This document shows positions 1 to 6,064 of a stretch of 9,525 nucleotides of DNA, piece by piece. Below the pieces are notes generated by a model. The model made no database searches, was not told the origin of the DNA, and saw only the letters and a list, made by a program, of their open reading frames with translations. The number at the start of each line of letters is the position of its first letter. The stretch's first letter is position 1. A program made the position numbers and the translations under genes. Source of the DNA: Deltaproteobacteria bacterium (GTDB taxonomy: Bacteria > Bdellovibrionota > UBA1018); NCBI GenBank assembly GCA_016194835.1, contig JACQAU010000057.1, positions 1 to 9,525 of the forward strand, in the 5' to 3' direction.

Positions 1-579
1 CTCGCAACACAGCCTAAAAAAATATTTGAGGATGTCCAAGAACAGCAGAAGGGAAAAAACTTAAACGACCTGGCAAAACGACTAGCTCGGTTTTCTAAAA
101 GATATTCGTTTATTAAAACATTAAAAAAACCAGCGGCACTGATTGCTGGTGTGTATGCGTTTTTGTTTAGGGGGCAACCTGTTAAGTTAAATGTTTTCAA
201 AGATTCAGAGTTGGAAATAAAATCAGATCTCTCAAAACAAAAAGGAGAGTTCAACTTGTCATCTCCTATTTTAACCGGGTCTGCTAAGTTTGTTGGGAAG
301 GCTCCAAAGGAACGAAATCCTTGGCTCCCAGAGCCAGATGACGCCTTACAGAAAGAAGAGAGATTTGCAATTGGAGTTGCGCGTTCGATACCACTTATTG
401 ATGTAAAAGGAACCATAAATTATGGAACCACAACAAGTAATTTTACCGCAACGTTTGAAAAGCCATTATCATCAAAGATAAGTTGCGCATTGGATATTAA
501 GAGAAATTTTAATTACTTGAACTCAGAACAAAAAAATAGCGACGAAACAGTGCGTCTCATGTATAACTTGAACTTTTAA
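1..579 (+). CDS. C-terminal part of a probable outer-membrane beta-barrel protein (5' end outside window)
   Basis: The frame is open from the first base of the window to a TAA at 577-579 and gives 192 residues, so this is the 3' end of a longer gene. A GTG at 151 could be taken as a start, but no ribosome binding site precedes it and coding-like sequence continues upstream, so I regard it as internal. The first 50 residues are rich in Lys and Arg. The last 90 or so alternate polar and hydrophobic residues in short stretches separated by turns, and the protein ends in Leu-Asn-Phe. A terminal aromatic residue after an amphipathic strand is the usual BAM recognition signal of outer-membrane barrels. 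That reading is an inference, and I do not recognise a specific family. It overlaps the 3' end of the convergent mutS2 gene by 3 bases, leaving no room for a separate terminator. Confidence 0.6.
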   Translation, partial: LATQPKKIFEDVQEQQKGKNLNDLAKRLARFSKRYSFIKTLKKPAALIAGVYAFLFRGQPVKLNVFKDSELEIKSDLSKQKGEFNLSSPILTGSAKFVGKAPKERNPWLPEPDDALQKEERFAIGVARSIPLIDVKGTINYGTTTSNFTATFEKPLSSKISCALDIKRNFNYLNSEQKNSDETVRLMYNLNF

Positions 580-2597
580 ACATCCAGCTCTACAATCGTA
601 ACTCCTGCCCCACCTTGATACGGCAAGGCATCTCTAAATGCTTTTACATAAGGCAAAGTTTTCAGATGCAACCTAATGCCTTCTCGTAAGGCACCTGTGC
701 CAAGTCCATGCAGGACTCTAACTTCAGTCAGAACTTGAGAACGAAATGTTTGATCCAGATACCGATCTAATTCTCTGAGTGCGTCATCTAATCTCAAGCC
801 TCTTATATTAAGCTCTTGCATTGGAGTAGCGATCTGATCCGGATTGGTGATTTTAACTGCAGGGGGTTGGTTTTTTTCTTTTTCCTCACATGGCTCTAGT
901 TCATTCAAAAACAATGTAAGTTGTAAATTTCCTACAGCTACTTTTGCTTTATCTCCAACTATTTCTAAGATGGTTCCAAGATTATTCCATTTGGGGAGTT
1001 TTACTTTTTCGCCGATATGATAATCAAACAGTTTTTCAGGCGACAATGCTTCGGTTTGGGGTGCTTCTTTAGAAACAATTGCTTCTGCATTATTTATTGT
1101 GTTTGATAGTGTTTGATTAAGCGAGCTTCGCATATTGTCTAAGTCTTTTCTTGAGTGTATCTGATCAAGTTTTTTTACAGCCTCTCTAACGGCATCTTGC
1201 GCTTGTTCTTGTGTTCTTTTTAGTTTTTGACGTGCTCGGTCCAGGGCTTCCTGAAAAGATATTTTTGCTTTTTCTAACCAATCTGTTTTTAGTTTTTCAG
1301 CTTCTGTTTTTAGTTTTTCAGCTTCTTTTTGGGCAAGTGATAATACTGCAGAGTCCTTTTTGATCTTTAAAAGCAACGAAGTCAATTTTGTTAGATCAGG
1401 CAATAAATATTTTCTTGCTAGCGCTAAAATCTCTGATGGCAACCCTAGTTTTTCAGCTGTTTCTAGTGCATATGAACTCCCTGGAGCGGTGATATTCAAT
1501 TTAAAATCAACTTGTTTTAAATAATCGTCAAAACCAAAGCTTGCGTGTAGTATTTTTGAATCAGAAACAAAATGTTTTATTAAAAATATGTTGTGTGTGG
1601 TAGCGATCACAGTAGCGTTCTTATTAATACAGGTCTCTAAAACTGCTGTTGCAAGTGCAGTGCCTTCTTCTGGATTGGTGCTAAGTATTTGATCATCCAA
1701 AAAAACAAGACTGTCATTATTGCAGGTTGTGCATATGTTTTTTAGCTGCAAAATTTGATCTTTAAAATTTGTTTTATTTATAAAATAAATTTGCTTAAAA
1801 AACGGAATGGTTGGAGCACCAGAAGCTGATATTGGAAAACCAGTTTTTGCACAAATACATGCAAATCCTAAGGCTTTTAATAATGTTGTTTTTCCTCCAA
1901 GGTGTGGCCCGCTTATAAGTAGTGCTTGAGTTGGTGGGACGAAATAAATGTCATTTTTGATAATTTCAGAATGTGAAGTGTTCCACCATAACAGAGGATG
2001 TGCGGCTTGTTTTAGATCAAATATTTTTTCATCAGTGATTTGGATAGGCTTGCCGTTGTATTTTTTGCCCAAACGTGCTTTTGCCTGAATAACGTCCCAA
2101 TTAATCAAAATTGAAATACTCTGTGTAATTTCTTCTAAGTACGGCTTAAGTTTGTCGGTTATTTCGCTGATATTGAGTGATTTATCTTCGATGATTCGTA
2201 AGGGTTCTAGTGGATCAGAAAGCATAGAAAATGTTTTTTTAAAATACAAGCCTTTGATTTCGTCTTGTGGTAGTTGACTCCAGGCTTCAATAGCTATGAG
2301 CCATGATTTTATGAGCAGAAGTTCCTTTTGGTCTAATGTCTTTGTTTGTTTGATTTTTTCAAAGACCACGTCTGGATTTGCTAGTTCTTTGAGAGATGTC
2401 CAAAGGCTTGTTTTTTCGAGAAGATAGGTAATTTCTAGTTCTTGAGAAAAAGTTTTTGCACTTTCTATGTTTTGAGCGAAGTTTGCCTGGTTTTTAAACT
2501 GTTCTAGTTTTGATTTTGCGGGCAAGGTAAATGCTTCGTGTGCTGCTAGGTCTATAAATTTTGGCCATTCTAAATAAGAGAGAAATTCTGTGTCCAC
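576..2597 (-). CDS. mutS2: MutS2 family ATPase with Smr nuclease domain
   Basis: Members of this family are MutS-like ATPases that act on recombination intermediates or collided ribosomes rather than on mismatches. The N-terminal 200 residues are helical clamp and core. The ATPase follows: Walker A GPHLGGKT at 230-237, Walker B at 297-302 and the switch His at 335. The typical post-ATPase segment ending in GLPSEILALA lies near 385-394. A long charged coiled coil spans about 410-480, then a small basic beta domain about 527-570. The Smr domain spans 595-673 and shows LNIRG (596-600) and HGLGTGALR (630-638), its two hallmark motifs. At 673 residues it is shorter than Bacillus MutS2 (about 785), mostly in the N-terminal half. 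Walker B reads LVFLDD, with Asp302 where the catalytic Glu is usual, and the following signature (usually LGAGTDP) reads QILSTNP. The start is GTG and only a weak AAAG lies upstream. No better in-frame start was found. Confidence 0.93.
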   Translation of the reverse strand: MDTEFLSYLEWPKFIDLAAHEAFTLPAKSKLEQFKNQANFAQNIESAKTFSQELEITYLLEKTSLWTSLKELANPDVVFEKIKQTKTLDQKELLLIKSWLIAIEAWSQLPQDEIKGLYFKKTFSMLSDPLEPLRIIEDKSLNISEITDKLKPYLEEITQSISILINWDVIQAKARLGKKYNGKPIQITDEKIFDLKQAAHPLLWWNTSHSEIIKNDIYFVPPTQALLISGPHLGGKTTLLKALGFACICAKTGFPISASGAPTIPFFKQIYFINKTNFKDQILQLKNICTTCNNDSLVFLDDQILSTNPEEGTALATAVLETCINKNATVIATTHNIFLIKHFVSDSKILHASFGFDDYLKQVDFKLNITAPGSSYALETAEKLGLPSEILALARKYLLPDLTKLTSLLLKIKKDSAVLSLAQKEAEKLKTEAEKLKTDWLEKAKISFQEALDRARQKLKRTQEQAQDAVREAVKKLDQIHSRKDLDNMRSSLNQTLSNTINNAEAIVSKEAPQTEALSPEKLFDYHIGEKVKLPKWNNLGTILEIVGDKAKVAVGNLQLTLFLNELEPCEEKEKNQPPAVKITNPDQIATPMQELNIRGLRLDDALRELDRYLDQTFRSQVLTEVRVLHGLGTGALREGIRLHLKTLPYVKAFRDALPYQGGAGVTIVELDV
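1282..1323 (-). repeat. Perfect 21-bp tandem duplication inside the mutS2 coiled coil
   Basis: Two identical 21-base units occupy 1282-1302 and 1303-1323. On the coding strand they encode AEKLKTE followed by AEKLKTD-like residues, that is, exactly one coiled-coil heptad copied once. The frame and the heptad phase are both preserved. Confidence 0.85.
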
Positions 2598-2607
2598 GCT
2601 AGTGTTA

Positions 2608-2636
2608 GTTATCTTTATTTTTTAAAAAAGAAGCAA
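2608..2636 (-). promoter_or_regulatory. Possible mutS2 promoter
   Basis: Reading on the minus strand, TTGCTT (2631-2636) is followed by a 17-base spacer and GATAAC (2608-2613), ten bases before the GTG start. The match to consensus is weak (3/6 and 4/6). An alternative minus-strand promoter is TTGAAT (2694-2699), a 17-base spacer and TTAAAT (2671-2676). It would give a leader of about 65 bases and would place the inverted repeat at 2653-2668 at the transcription start. The sequence alone does not decide between them. Confidence 0.25.
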
Positions 2637-2652
2637 GTACTACTGCATAGAC

Positions 2653-2668
2653 GTGTCAGAAAAGACAC
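2653..2668. repeat. Inverted repeat GTGTC-N6-GACAC in the divergent mutS2/XRE region
   Basis: A perfect 5-base inverted repeat with a 6-base spacer lies between mutS2 and the XRE gene, upstream of the -35 of the XRE promoter. Its position fits an operator, but a 5-base arm can occur by chance. Confidence 0.4.
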
Positions 2669-2686
2669 ATATTTAAACCTAAATAC

Positions 2687-2715
2687 TTGACTAATTCAAT
2701 TTATTAAGTTAATCT
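2687..2715 (+). promoter_or_regulatory. Promoter of the XRE regulator gene
   Basis: TTGACT (2687-2692), a 17-base spacer and TAATCT (2710-2715) form a credible sigma-70 promoter. The -10 ends only 10 bases before the ATG at 2726. Transcription would therefore start about 3-5 bases before the start codon, and no Shine-Dalgarno sequence is present. This suggests a leaderless or nearly leaderless mRNA. Confidence 0.5.
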
Positions 2716-2725
2716 TTTCTTAACT
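2707..2725. promoter_or_regulatory. Inverted repeat overlapping the XRE -10 and start (candidate operator)
   Basis: AGTTAA (2707-2712), seven bases, then TTAACT (2720-2725) form a perfect 6-base inverted repeat that covers the -10 element and ends exactly at the ATG. HTH regulators of this class commonly repress their own promoter, and this is the best-placed site for that. The operator role is inferred. Confidence 0.4.
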
Positions 2726-3187
2726 ATGAAAGAATCAAAATACCCAAAGCTAGTTGGTGAGTTTATTAAACAAAAACGAGAAGACCTAGGGCTTTCTCAA
2801 AAAGAACTGGGACAACTTTTTGATCCTCCCGTAACTACACAATTCATTTCGAATGTAGAACGGGGCGTTACTCCTTTGCCGCCAAGTCATGTTACATTTT
2901 TAACCAAAGCACTTAATGTTGCTGAGGAAGAAGTCATGACACTGTTAGAAAAAGAGTATGCAGTAAAATTATCTTCTCGCTTGGGCAAGGTAAACGCTGC
3001 AAACAAATGTCCAAGTTTATTAATTTCAGATCCAGTAGAGTTTGAATTAATGAAAAAACTTTACGAATTTTTCAGCAAAGCCAACCCCAAGGATAAAGCG
3101 TTCATTACCGATAGCATTAAAAAAATTATTGGCCACAATAACGCGGCCAATAACGTGGCTAATAACGCAGGTGGCGCAGCTTCATAA
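2726..3187 (+). CDS. XRE/Cro-type helix-turn-helix transcriptional regulator
   Basis: This 153-residue protein carries a HTH_XRE DNA-binding domain at about 8-64. The sequence FIKQKREDLGLSQKELGQLF is followed by a recognition-helix region TQFISNVERG, the typical arrangement of lambda-Cro/C1-like regulators. A second helical segment at about 107-136 (VEFELMKKLYEFF onward) may serve in dimerisation or ligand sensing. I cannot assign an effector. The C-terminal tail (138-153) is a low-complexity Asn/Ala stretch encoded by a 12-base tandem repeat and is probably disordered. The gene diverges from mutS2 and is followed after 26 bases by an alpha/beta hydrolase gene, which it may regulate. The ATG at 2726 has no Shine-Dalgarno sequence but is preceded closely by a promoter. 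Confidence 0.85.
   Translation: MKESKYPKLVGEFIKQKREDLGLSQKELGQLFDPPVTTQFISNVERGVTPLPPSHVTFLTKALNVAEEEVMTLLEKEYAVKLSSRLGKVNAANKCPSLLISDPVEFELMKKLYEFFSKANPKDKAFITDSIKKIIGHNNAANNVANNAGGAAS
3137..3172 (+). repeat. Three 12-bp tandem repeats in the 3' end of the XRE gene
   Basis: Units start at 3137, 3149 and 3161, with consensus AATAACGYGGCY; the third unit diverges at its last bases. They are in frame and encode NNAA, NNVA and NNAG (residues 138-149). The repeat number can vary without disturbing the reading frame. Confidence 0.75.
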
Positions 3188-3198
3188 AATATTTTATG
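3183..3198. promoter_or_regulatory. Perfect 16-bp palindrome upstream of the hydrolase gene (candidate operator)
   Basis: CATAAAATATTTTATG is a perfect palindrome with no spacer. It covers the stop codon of the XRE gene (3185-3187) and ends one base before the -10 element TATAAA of the hydrolase gene. A repressor bound here would block that promoter. It lacks a T-tract and is too AT-rich to act as a terminator. Regulation by the upstream XRE protein is inferred only from position. Confidence 0.5.
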
Positions 3199-3205
3199 CT
3201 ATAAA
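3197..3205 (+). promoter_or_regulatory. Extended -10 promoter of the hydrolase gene
   Basis: TGC-TATAAA (TG at 3197-3198, hexamer 3200-3205) is an extended -10 element. The expected transcription start is about 3211-3213, essentially at the GTG start (3214), and there is no ribosome binding site. No convincing -35 is seen, as is common with extended -10 promoters. Confidence 0.4.
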
Positions 3206-3213
3206 ACTAACTT

Positions 3214-4158
3214 GTGTATTACCACTCTTCGGTTTTAGCCCAACGCGGTTATATCAAAAGTTTTGATGGGACCAAATTATTTTATACAATCGAAGGACAA
3301 GGAATGCCTTTAGTCTTTTGTTATGGTTTGGTTTGCTCAAGTCTCCATTGGTGTTATCAACTCGAATATTTTCGCCAAAAATATCAAGTTATCTGGTTGG
3401 ACTACCGAGGGCAAAACCACTCTGAAACTCCAGCTTGTAAAGATAAAATAACTCTTTCTCATGTTGCTATGGATTTAAAAGTATTGCTTAAGGAATTAAA
3501 TATTCCCAAAGCTGTTTTCTTGGGTCATAGCATGGGCGTTAATATTGTTTTAGAGTTTTTTAAACAATACCATTCGTCCGTTTCTGCCATGGTATTAATC
3601 AACGGAGCCCCAAAGGGTCCTCTTGAAACGCTGTTTGCAAAAAATTACCTTCAAAAATGGTTTAAGCTTTTAATAAAAACTAACGCTAAATTTCCATTGC
3701 TATTTTCTAATTTTTGGAAACTCCAGAGACTGAATCCTTTTTTGTTAAATTTAGTCAAAAAGAAAGGATTTAACTCTTCATTGACTCCTAGTGAAAAGAT
3801 AAAACGGTTTTATAAGGAGGTTTTTAAAACTGATTTTTTAGTTTTCCTACAGCTTATGCAAGATTATGAAAGTTACGATTGTTTACAATGGTTACATACA
3901 ATTGATGTACCTACTTTAATTATTGCAGGCGAAAAAGACAAGGTCATCCCGCTTCATCAACAAGAGCTTTTGCACCAATTAATACCCAACAGCTCTCTAG
4001 AGATTATTAAACATGGCAGCCATTCCACACAAATGGATTTGCCAGAGTTCATTAATTTAAAAATAGAAAATTTTCTTAATCCCCTGCGTTTAGTTTCCAA
4101 TCTGACCAGGGAAAATGCCAGTCAATCCACTCAGACACATCCATGTGTTTCTCCATAA
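3214..4158 (+). CDS. Alpha/beta-fold hydrolase
   Basis: This cytoplasmic serine hydrolase of the alpha/beta-hydrolase superfamily (314 residues) has no signal peptide. The fold shows in order: an oxyanion-hole region after strand beta-3 (LVFCYG, 33-38), the DYRG turn (63-66), the nucleophile elbow GHSMG (104-108, Ser106), the acid in AGEKDKVIP (Asp242) and the catalytic His in HGSH (His270). All three catalytic residues are present, so it should be active. The cap region (about 135-225) is variable and Lys/Phe-rich, and the substrate cannot be told. The family-like part ends near residue 288. The last 26 residues are encoded opposite the C-terminus of the convergent iron-sulfur gene and look like read-on sequence. 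The GTG start has no Shine-Dalgarno sequence but lies just after a strong -10. No ATG lies between it and the conserved region. Confidence 0.88.
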   Translation: MYYHSSVLAQRGYIKSFDGTKLFYTIEGQGMPLVFCYGLVCSSLHWCYQLEYFRQKYQVIWLDYRGQNHSETPACKDKITLSHVAMDLKVLLKELNIPKAVFLGHSMGVNIVLEFFKQYHSSVSAMVLINGAPKGPLETLFAKNYLQKWFKLLIKTNAKFPLLFSNFWKLQRLNPFLLNLVKKKGFNSSLTPSEKIKRFYKEVFKTDFLVFLQLMQDYESYDCLQWLHTIDVPTLIIAGEKDKVIPLHQQELLHQLIPNSSLEIIKHGSHSTQMDLPEFINLKIENFLNPLRLVSNLTRENASQSTQTHPCVSP

Positions 4159-4552
4159 AGATTTGCTTAAGTGGTTCTCTGCAAATTAATCCATGACAAC
4201 GACCCCCGCTGATTTTTAGCGCAGAAAAAAGTGCCTCTGGAGATTTAACTTTACTGTTTTGAATTCTTTCTAAAACTTCATTTACTGTTAAACCAGTACA
4301 AGGACAAAGTACAATGTCTGATGGTTTGCCAAATGACTTTGATGACGACTTTGATAATGATTGTGATAGGTTAGTTTGGGGCACATCGGGGAACTTGATC
4401 TGCATCTGTGGACGCACCTTAGTTTGGCACGCCATTTTTTTTGTTCCATCTATAGTTAATACACACAAACCACAGCTTGCGTCTTGACAGAGTAAGTTAT
4501 CAGCAACTCGATGTTGGTTTATTTCAAAAAGTGTTGTTCTGCAGCGTTCTTT
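4076..4552 (-). CDS. Ferredoxin-like [2Fe-2S] plus BFD-like [2Fe-2S] protein, start unresolved
   Basis: This small electron-transfer protein joins two iron-sulfur domains. The span given is the whole open frame (158 residues from the codon after an upstream stop). Counting from there, Cys22-x4-Cys27-x2-Cys30-x11-Cys42, with VLTIDG between, is the Fer2_4 pattern of HcnA and of sarcosine/proline oxidase small subunits. After a Ser/Lys-rich linker comes a BFD-like domain with CPC (83-85), TVNEVLERI, and GGRCHGLIC (Cys119, Cys124). The first standard start codon in this frame is TTG at 4468, which would remove Cys22 and Cys27. Upstream there is no ATG, GTG or TTG, and no ribosome binding site. 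Options are an ATA start at 4522, which overlaps the upstream stop as ATAA, a -1 frameshift from the upstream gene near AAAAAG (4549-4554), or a sequence error. The 3' end overlaps the hydrolase gene by 83 bases. It probably delivers or accepts electrons for the 4519-5934 protein. Confidence 0.8.
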   Translation of the reverse strand, partial: KERCRTTLFEINQHRVADNLLCQDASCGLCVLTIDGTKKMACQTKVRPQMQIKFPDVPQTNLSQSLSKSSSKSFGKPSDIVLCPCTGLTVNEVLERIQNSKVKSPEALFSALKISGGRCHGLICREPLKQIFMEKHMDVSEWIDWHFPWSDWKLNAGD

Positions 4553-5934
4553 TTATAACCCCTGGTTTCCCAAAGAAGATGAGTCGGCACACCAATCCTT
4601 ATAAGCGGTAAGGTTAATTGATGTGAAAGAACTTTTCCGGACTCCAAAGATTCGCCTCTTCTGTTTAGCAACGTAATTGAATTGCCGCTTTTAAAGTCAA
4701 AACTCCCCTGTGTGGGTAACGTTATTTCTGATATTGAGTTATTTTCTTTTTCGTGCACTAGAGCTATTGATTGACTTGGGCAAATAGTTAAGCATATTCC
4801 GCAGCCCGTACACTTGGATTCAGTCAAAACAGAATCCCTATCTTTTGTTAGCTTAATTGCACCCTCGGGACATGCTTTTTCACACAGATTGCACGGTATG
4901 TGCTCGAAGCATTCAATAGTAGCTATTGGTCTAAAACAATGTGCTTTTTGTGGAACGCCAGAGAAGCTTTTTAGTAATTTCATGTCGCCCTTAGAAAGCC
5001 ACTTGCCATGATAAGTTGGAGACCAGGGCTTGTCATGATGATCAAAAATGTTTTTTAATTGTATTTTAGTTTTTTTAAAAAGATACTGGTTTTCTTTTTT
5101 CTGGCTTCCAGCTTCAGTAGACAGTGCTTTAGATACTCTAAGTCCAAGCATAGTTGCTCTTTTTTCTTCTAGTGTCCAACCTTCCATATTGTTTTCAGGC
5201 GTGTGTGGTGCCGTTTGTTCTAATTCAAATAAGAGAGAACCAGGGGGATATTCTTTAATGCCATTGTTTTTATAGAAAGACCCTGCTGACACAACACGAC
5301 TTACCTCAAAATTTTTTGCATCAGCACCTATTTGTATCACAAACTCCCAAGTTTGTGCGGTTTTCTTTGTTAAGCTTAAGGGTTTACCCTCTACGATTTT
5401 TCCGCCAAGAATTTCAAATCTTCTTTTTTCGGTTTCCCATCCTTCGTAGCGTTTGGCTCCCCATTGTAGAAAAATTTCTAAACAAATAACTTCTGTTGTG
5501 CTTTTTGAGTTAAGCAAGAAAGACCCAAAACTGAGTGCACTATTTGAAGTTCCCAATATAACCACGCGCGGTGTCCAATTGAGGAGAACTGTTTTATTTA
5601 GAGCTTCTATTGTGGAAAGTAACATTAGTCCTTCGCTATGCCAACACTCAAAGGGTAGAGGAAATTGTATTTTATCTGCAATTTTAATGACGGATCTAGC
5701 ATGCAATCTATGAATGCGTTTCTGAGTATCTTCTATAAAAAGTATTCCGCCGGTTTGATGAAGTGGTAGTACACCTTTGACCATGAGTTCAGGACCACCA
5801 TAAATACCAACACTGAGTCCACTTGCCGAACAAATAGAGGAAAGTGTCCTAACTCCAACCGAAGGCCAACAAGTGATGTGAGGACCCGCTACTATAACTA
5901 CGTCTAAATTTCCGTTTCTTACAAATGGGAACAT
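4519..5934 (-). CDS. HcnB-like Rossmann oxidoreductase with bis-[4Fe-4S] ferredoxin domain
   Basis: This 471-residue protein resembles the pyridine-nucleotide-disulfide-oxidoreductase-like subunit of amine/proline dehydrogenases and HcnB. Residues 10-120 form a first Rossmann unit, with ARSVIKIADK and FPLPFECWHSEGL (91-103) at the place of the usual ATG...RPLPFPGWTLPGV segment. Residues 122-153 form a second Rossmann unit (RVVILGTSNSAL). A ferredoxin domain follows: Cys342, 348, 351, 355 (ECFEHIPCNLCEKACP) and Cys375, 378, 381, 385 (CTGCGICLTICP), enough for two [4Fe-4S] clusters. A C-terminal beta domain (about 408-460) is similar to that in clostridial relatives. The first FAD motif is degenerate (VAGPHI in place of GxGxxG), as are the second unit's glycines, so nucleotide binding is doubtful while cluster binding looks intact. 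The ATG start has no Shine-Dalgarno sequence. The 3' end overlaps the downstream iron-sulfur frame by 34 bases. The substrate is unknown. Confidence 0.8.
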   Translation of the reverse strand: MFPFVRNGNLDVVIVAGPHITCWPSVGVRTLSSICSASGLSVGIYGGPELMVKGVLPLHQTGGILFIEDTQKRIHRLHARSVIKIADKIQFPLPFECWHSEGLMLLSTIEALNKTVLLNWTPRVVILGTSNSALSFGSFLLNSKSTTEVICLEIFLQWGAKRYEGWETEKRRFEILGGKIVEGKPLSLTKKTAQTWEFVIQIGADAKNFEVSRVVSAGSFYKNNGIKEYPPGSLLFELEQTAPHTPENNMEGWTLEEKRATMLGLRVSKALSTEAGSQKKENQYLFKKTKIQLKNIFDHHDKPWSPTYHGKWLSKGDMKLLKSFSGVPQKAHCFRPIATIECFEHIPCNLCEKACPEGAIKLTKDRDSVLTESKCTGCGICLTICPSQSIALVHEKENNSISEITLPTQGSFDFKSGNSITLLNRRGESLESGKVLSHQLTLPLIRIGVPTHLLWETRGYKKNAAEQHFLK

Positions 5935-5947
5935 AAAATATGCATGA

Positions 5948-5956
5948 ATTTTACCA
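5948..5956 (-). promoter_or_regulatory. Extended -10 promoter for the bis-[4Fe-4S] oxidoreductase gene
   Basis: On the minus strand TGG-TAAAAT (hexamer 5948-5953, TG at 5955-5956) lies 13 bases before the ATG at 5934. It would give a leader of about 6 bases. No clear -35 and no Shine-Dalgarno sequence are present. Confidence 0.35.
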
Positions 5957-6051
5957 AATAATAATGTGATTAGATAGGGTTTGTTTGAGCGTTTAAAATA
6001 TTACGGAGAGCTATTGCTAACAATTTTAAATTATGTGAAAATTGGTTAATA

Positions 6052-6057
6052 AGAGGA
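6052..6057 (+). promoter_or_regulatory. Ribosome binding site of the secreted-protein gene
   Basis: AGAGGA lies seven bases before the ATG at 6065 and fixes that start. It is the clearest Shine-Dalgarno sequence in the window, in contrast to the neighbouring genes that lack one. A weak promoter, TTGCTA (6014-6019) with a 17-base spacer and GAAAAT (6037-6042), may drive it. Confidence 0.7.
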
Positions 6058-6064
6058 TTTATTT

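Noticed and set aside
151..579. A complete 142-residue gene starting at GTG 151
   Set aside because: The frame is open to the window edge, there is no ribosome binding site at 151, and the upstream codons look coding, so it is a fragment of a longer gene.
3183..3198. Palindrome as a terminator of the XRE gene
   Set aside because: The stem would be almost all A-T with no loop and no following T-tract, so an operator role fits better.
4076..4468. A 130-residue protein starting at TTG 4468
   Set aside because: This start removes two of the four [2Fe-2S] cysteines, which are encoded in the same open frame just upstream.
4814..5713. Three plus-strand open frames (4814-5011, 5048-5275, 5453-5713)
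   Set aside because: All lie opposite the bis-[4Fe-4S] oxidoreductase gene, whose cysteine motifs prove the minus-strand frame.
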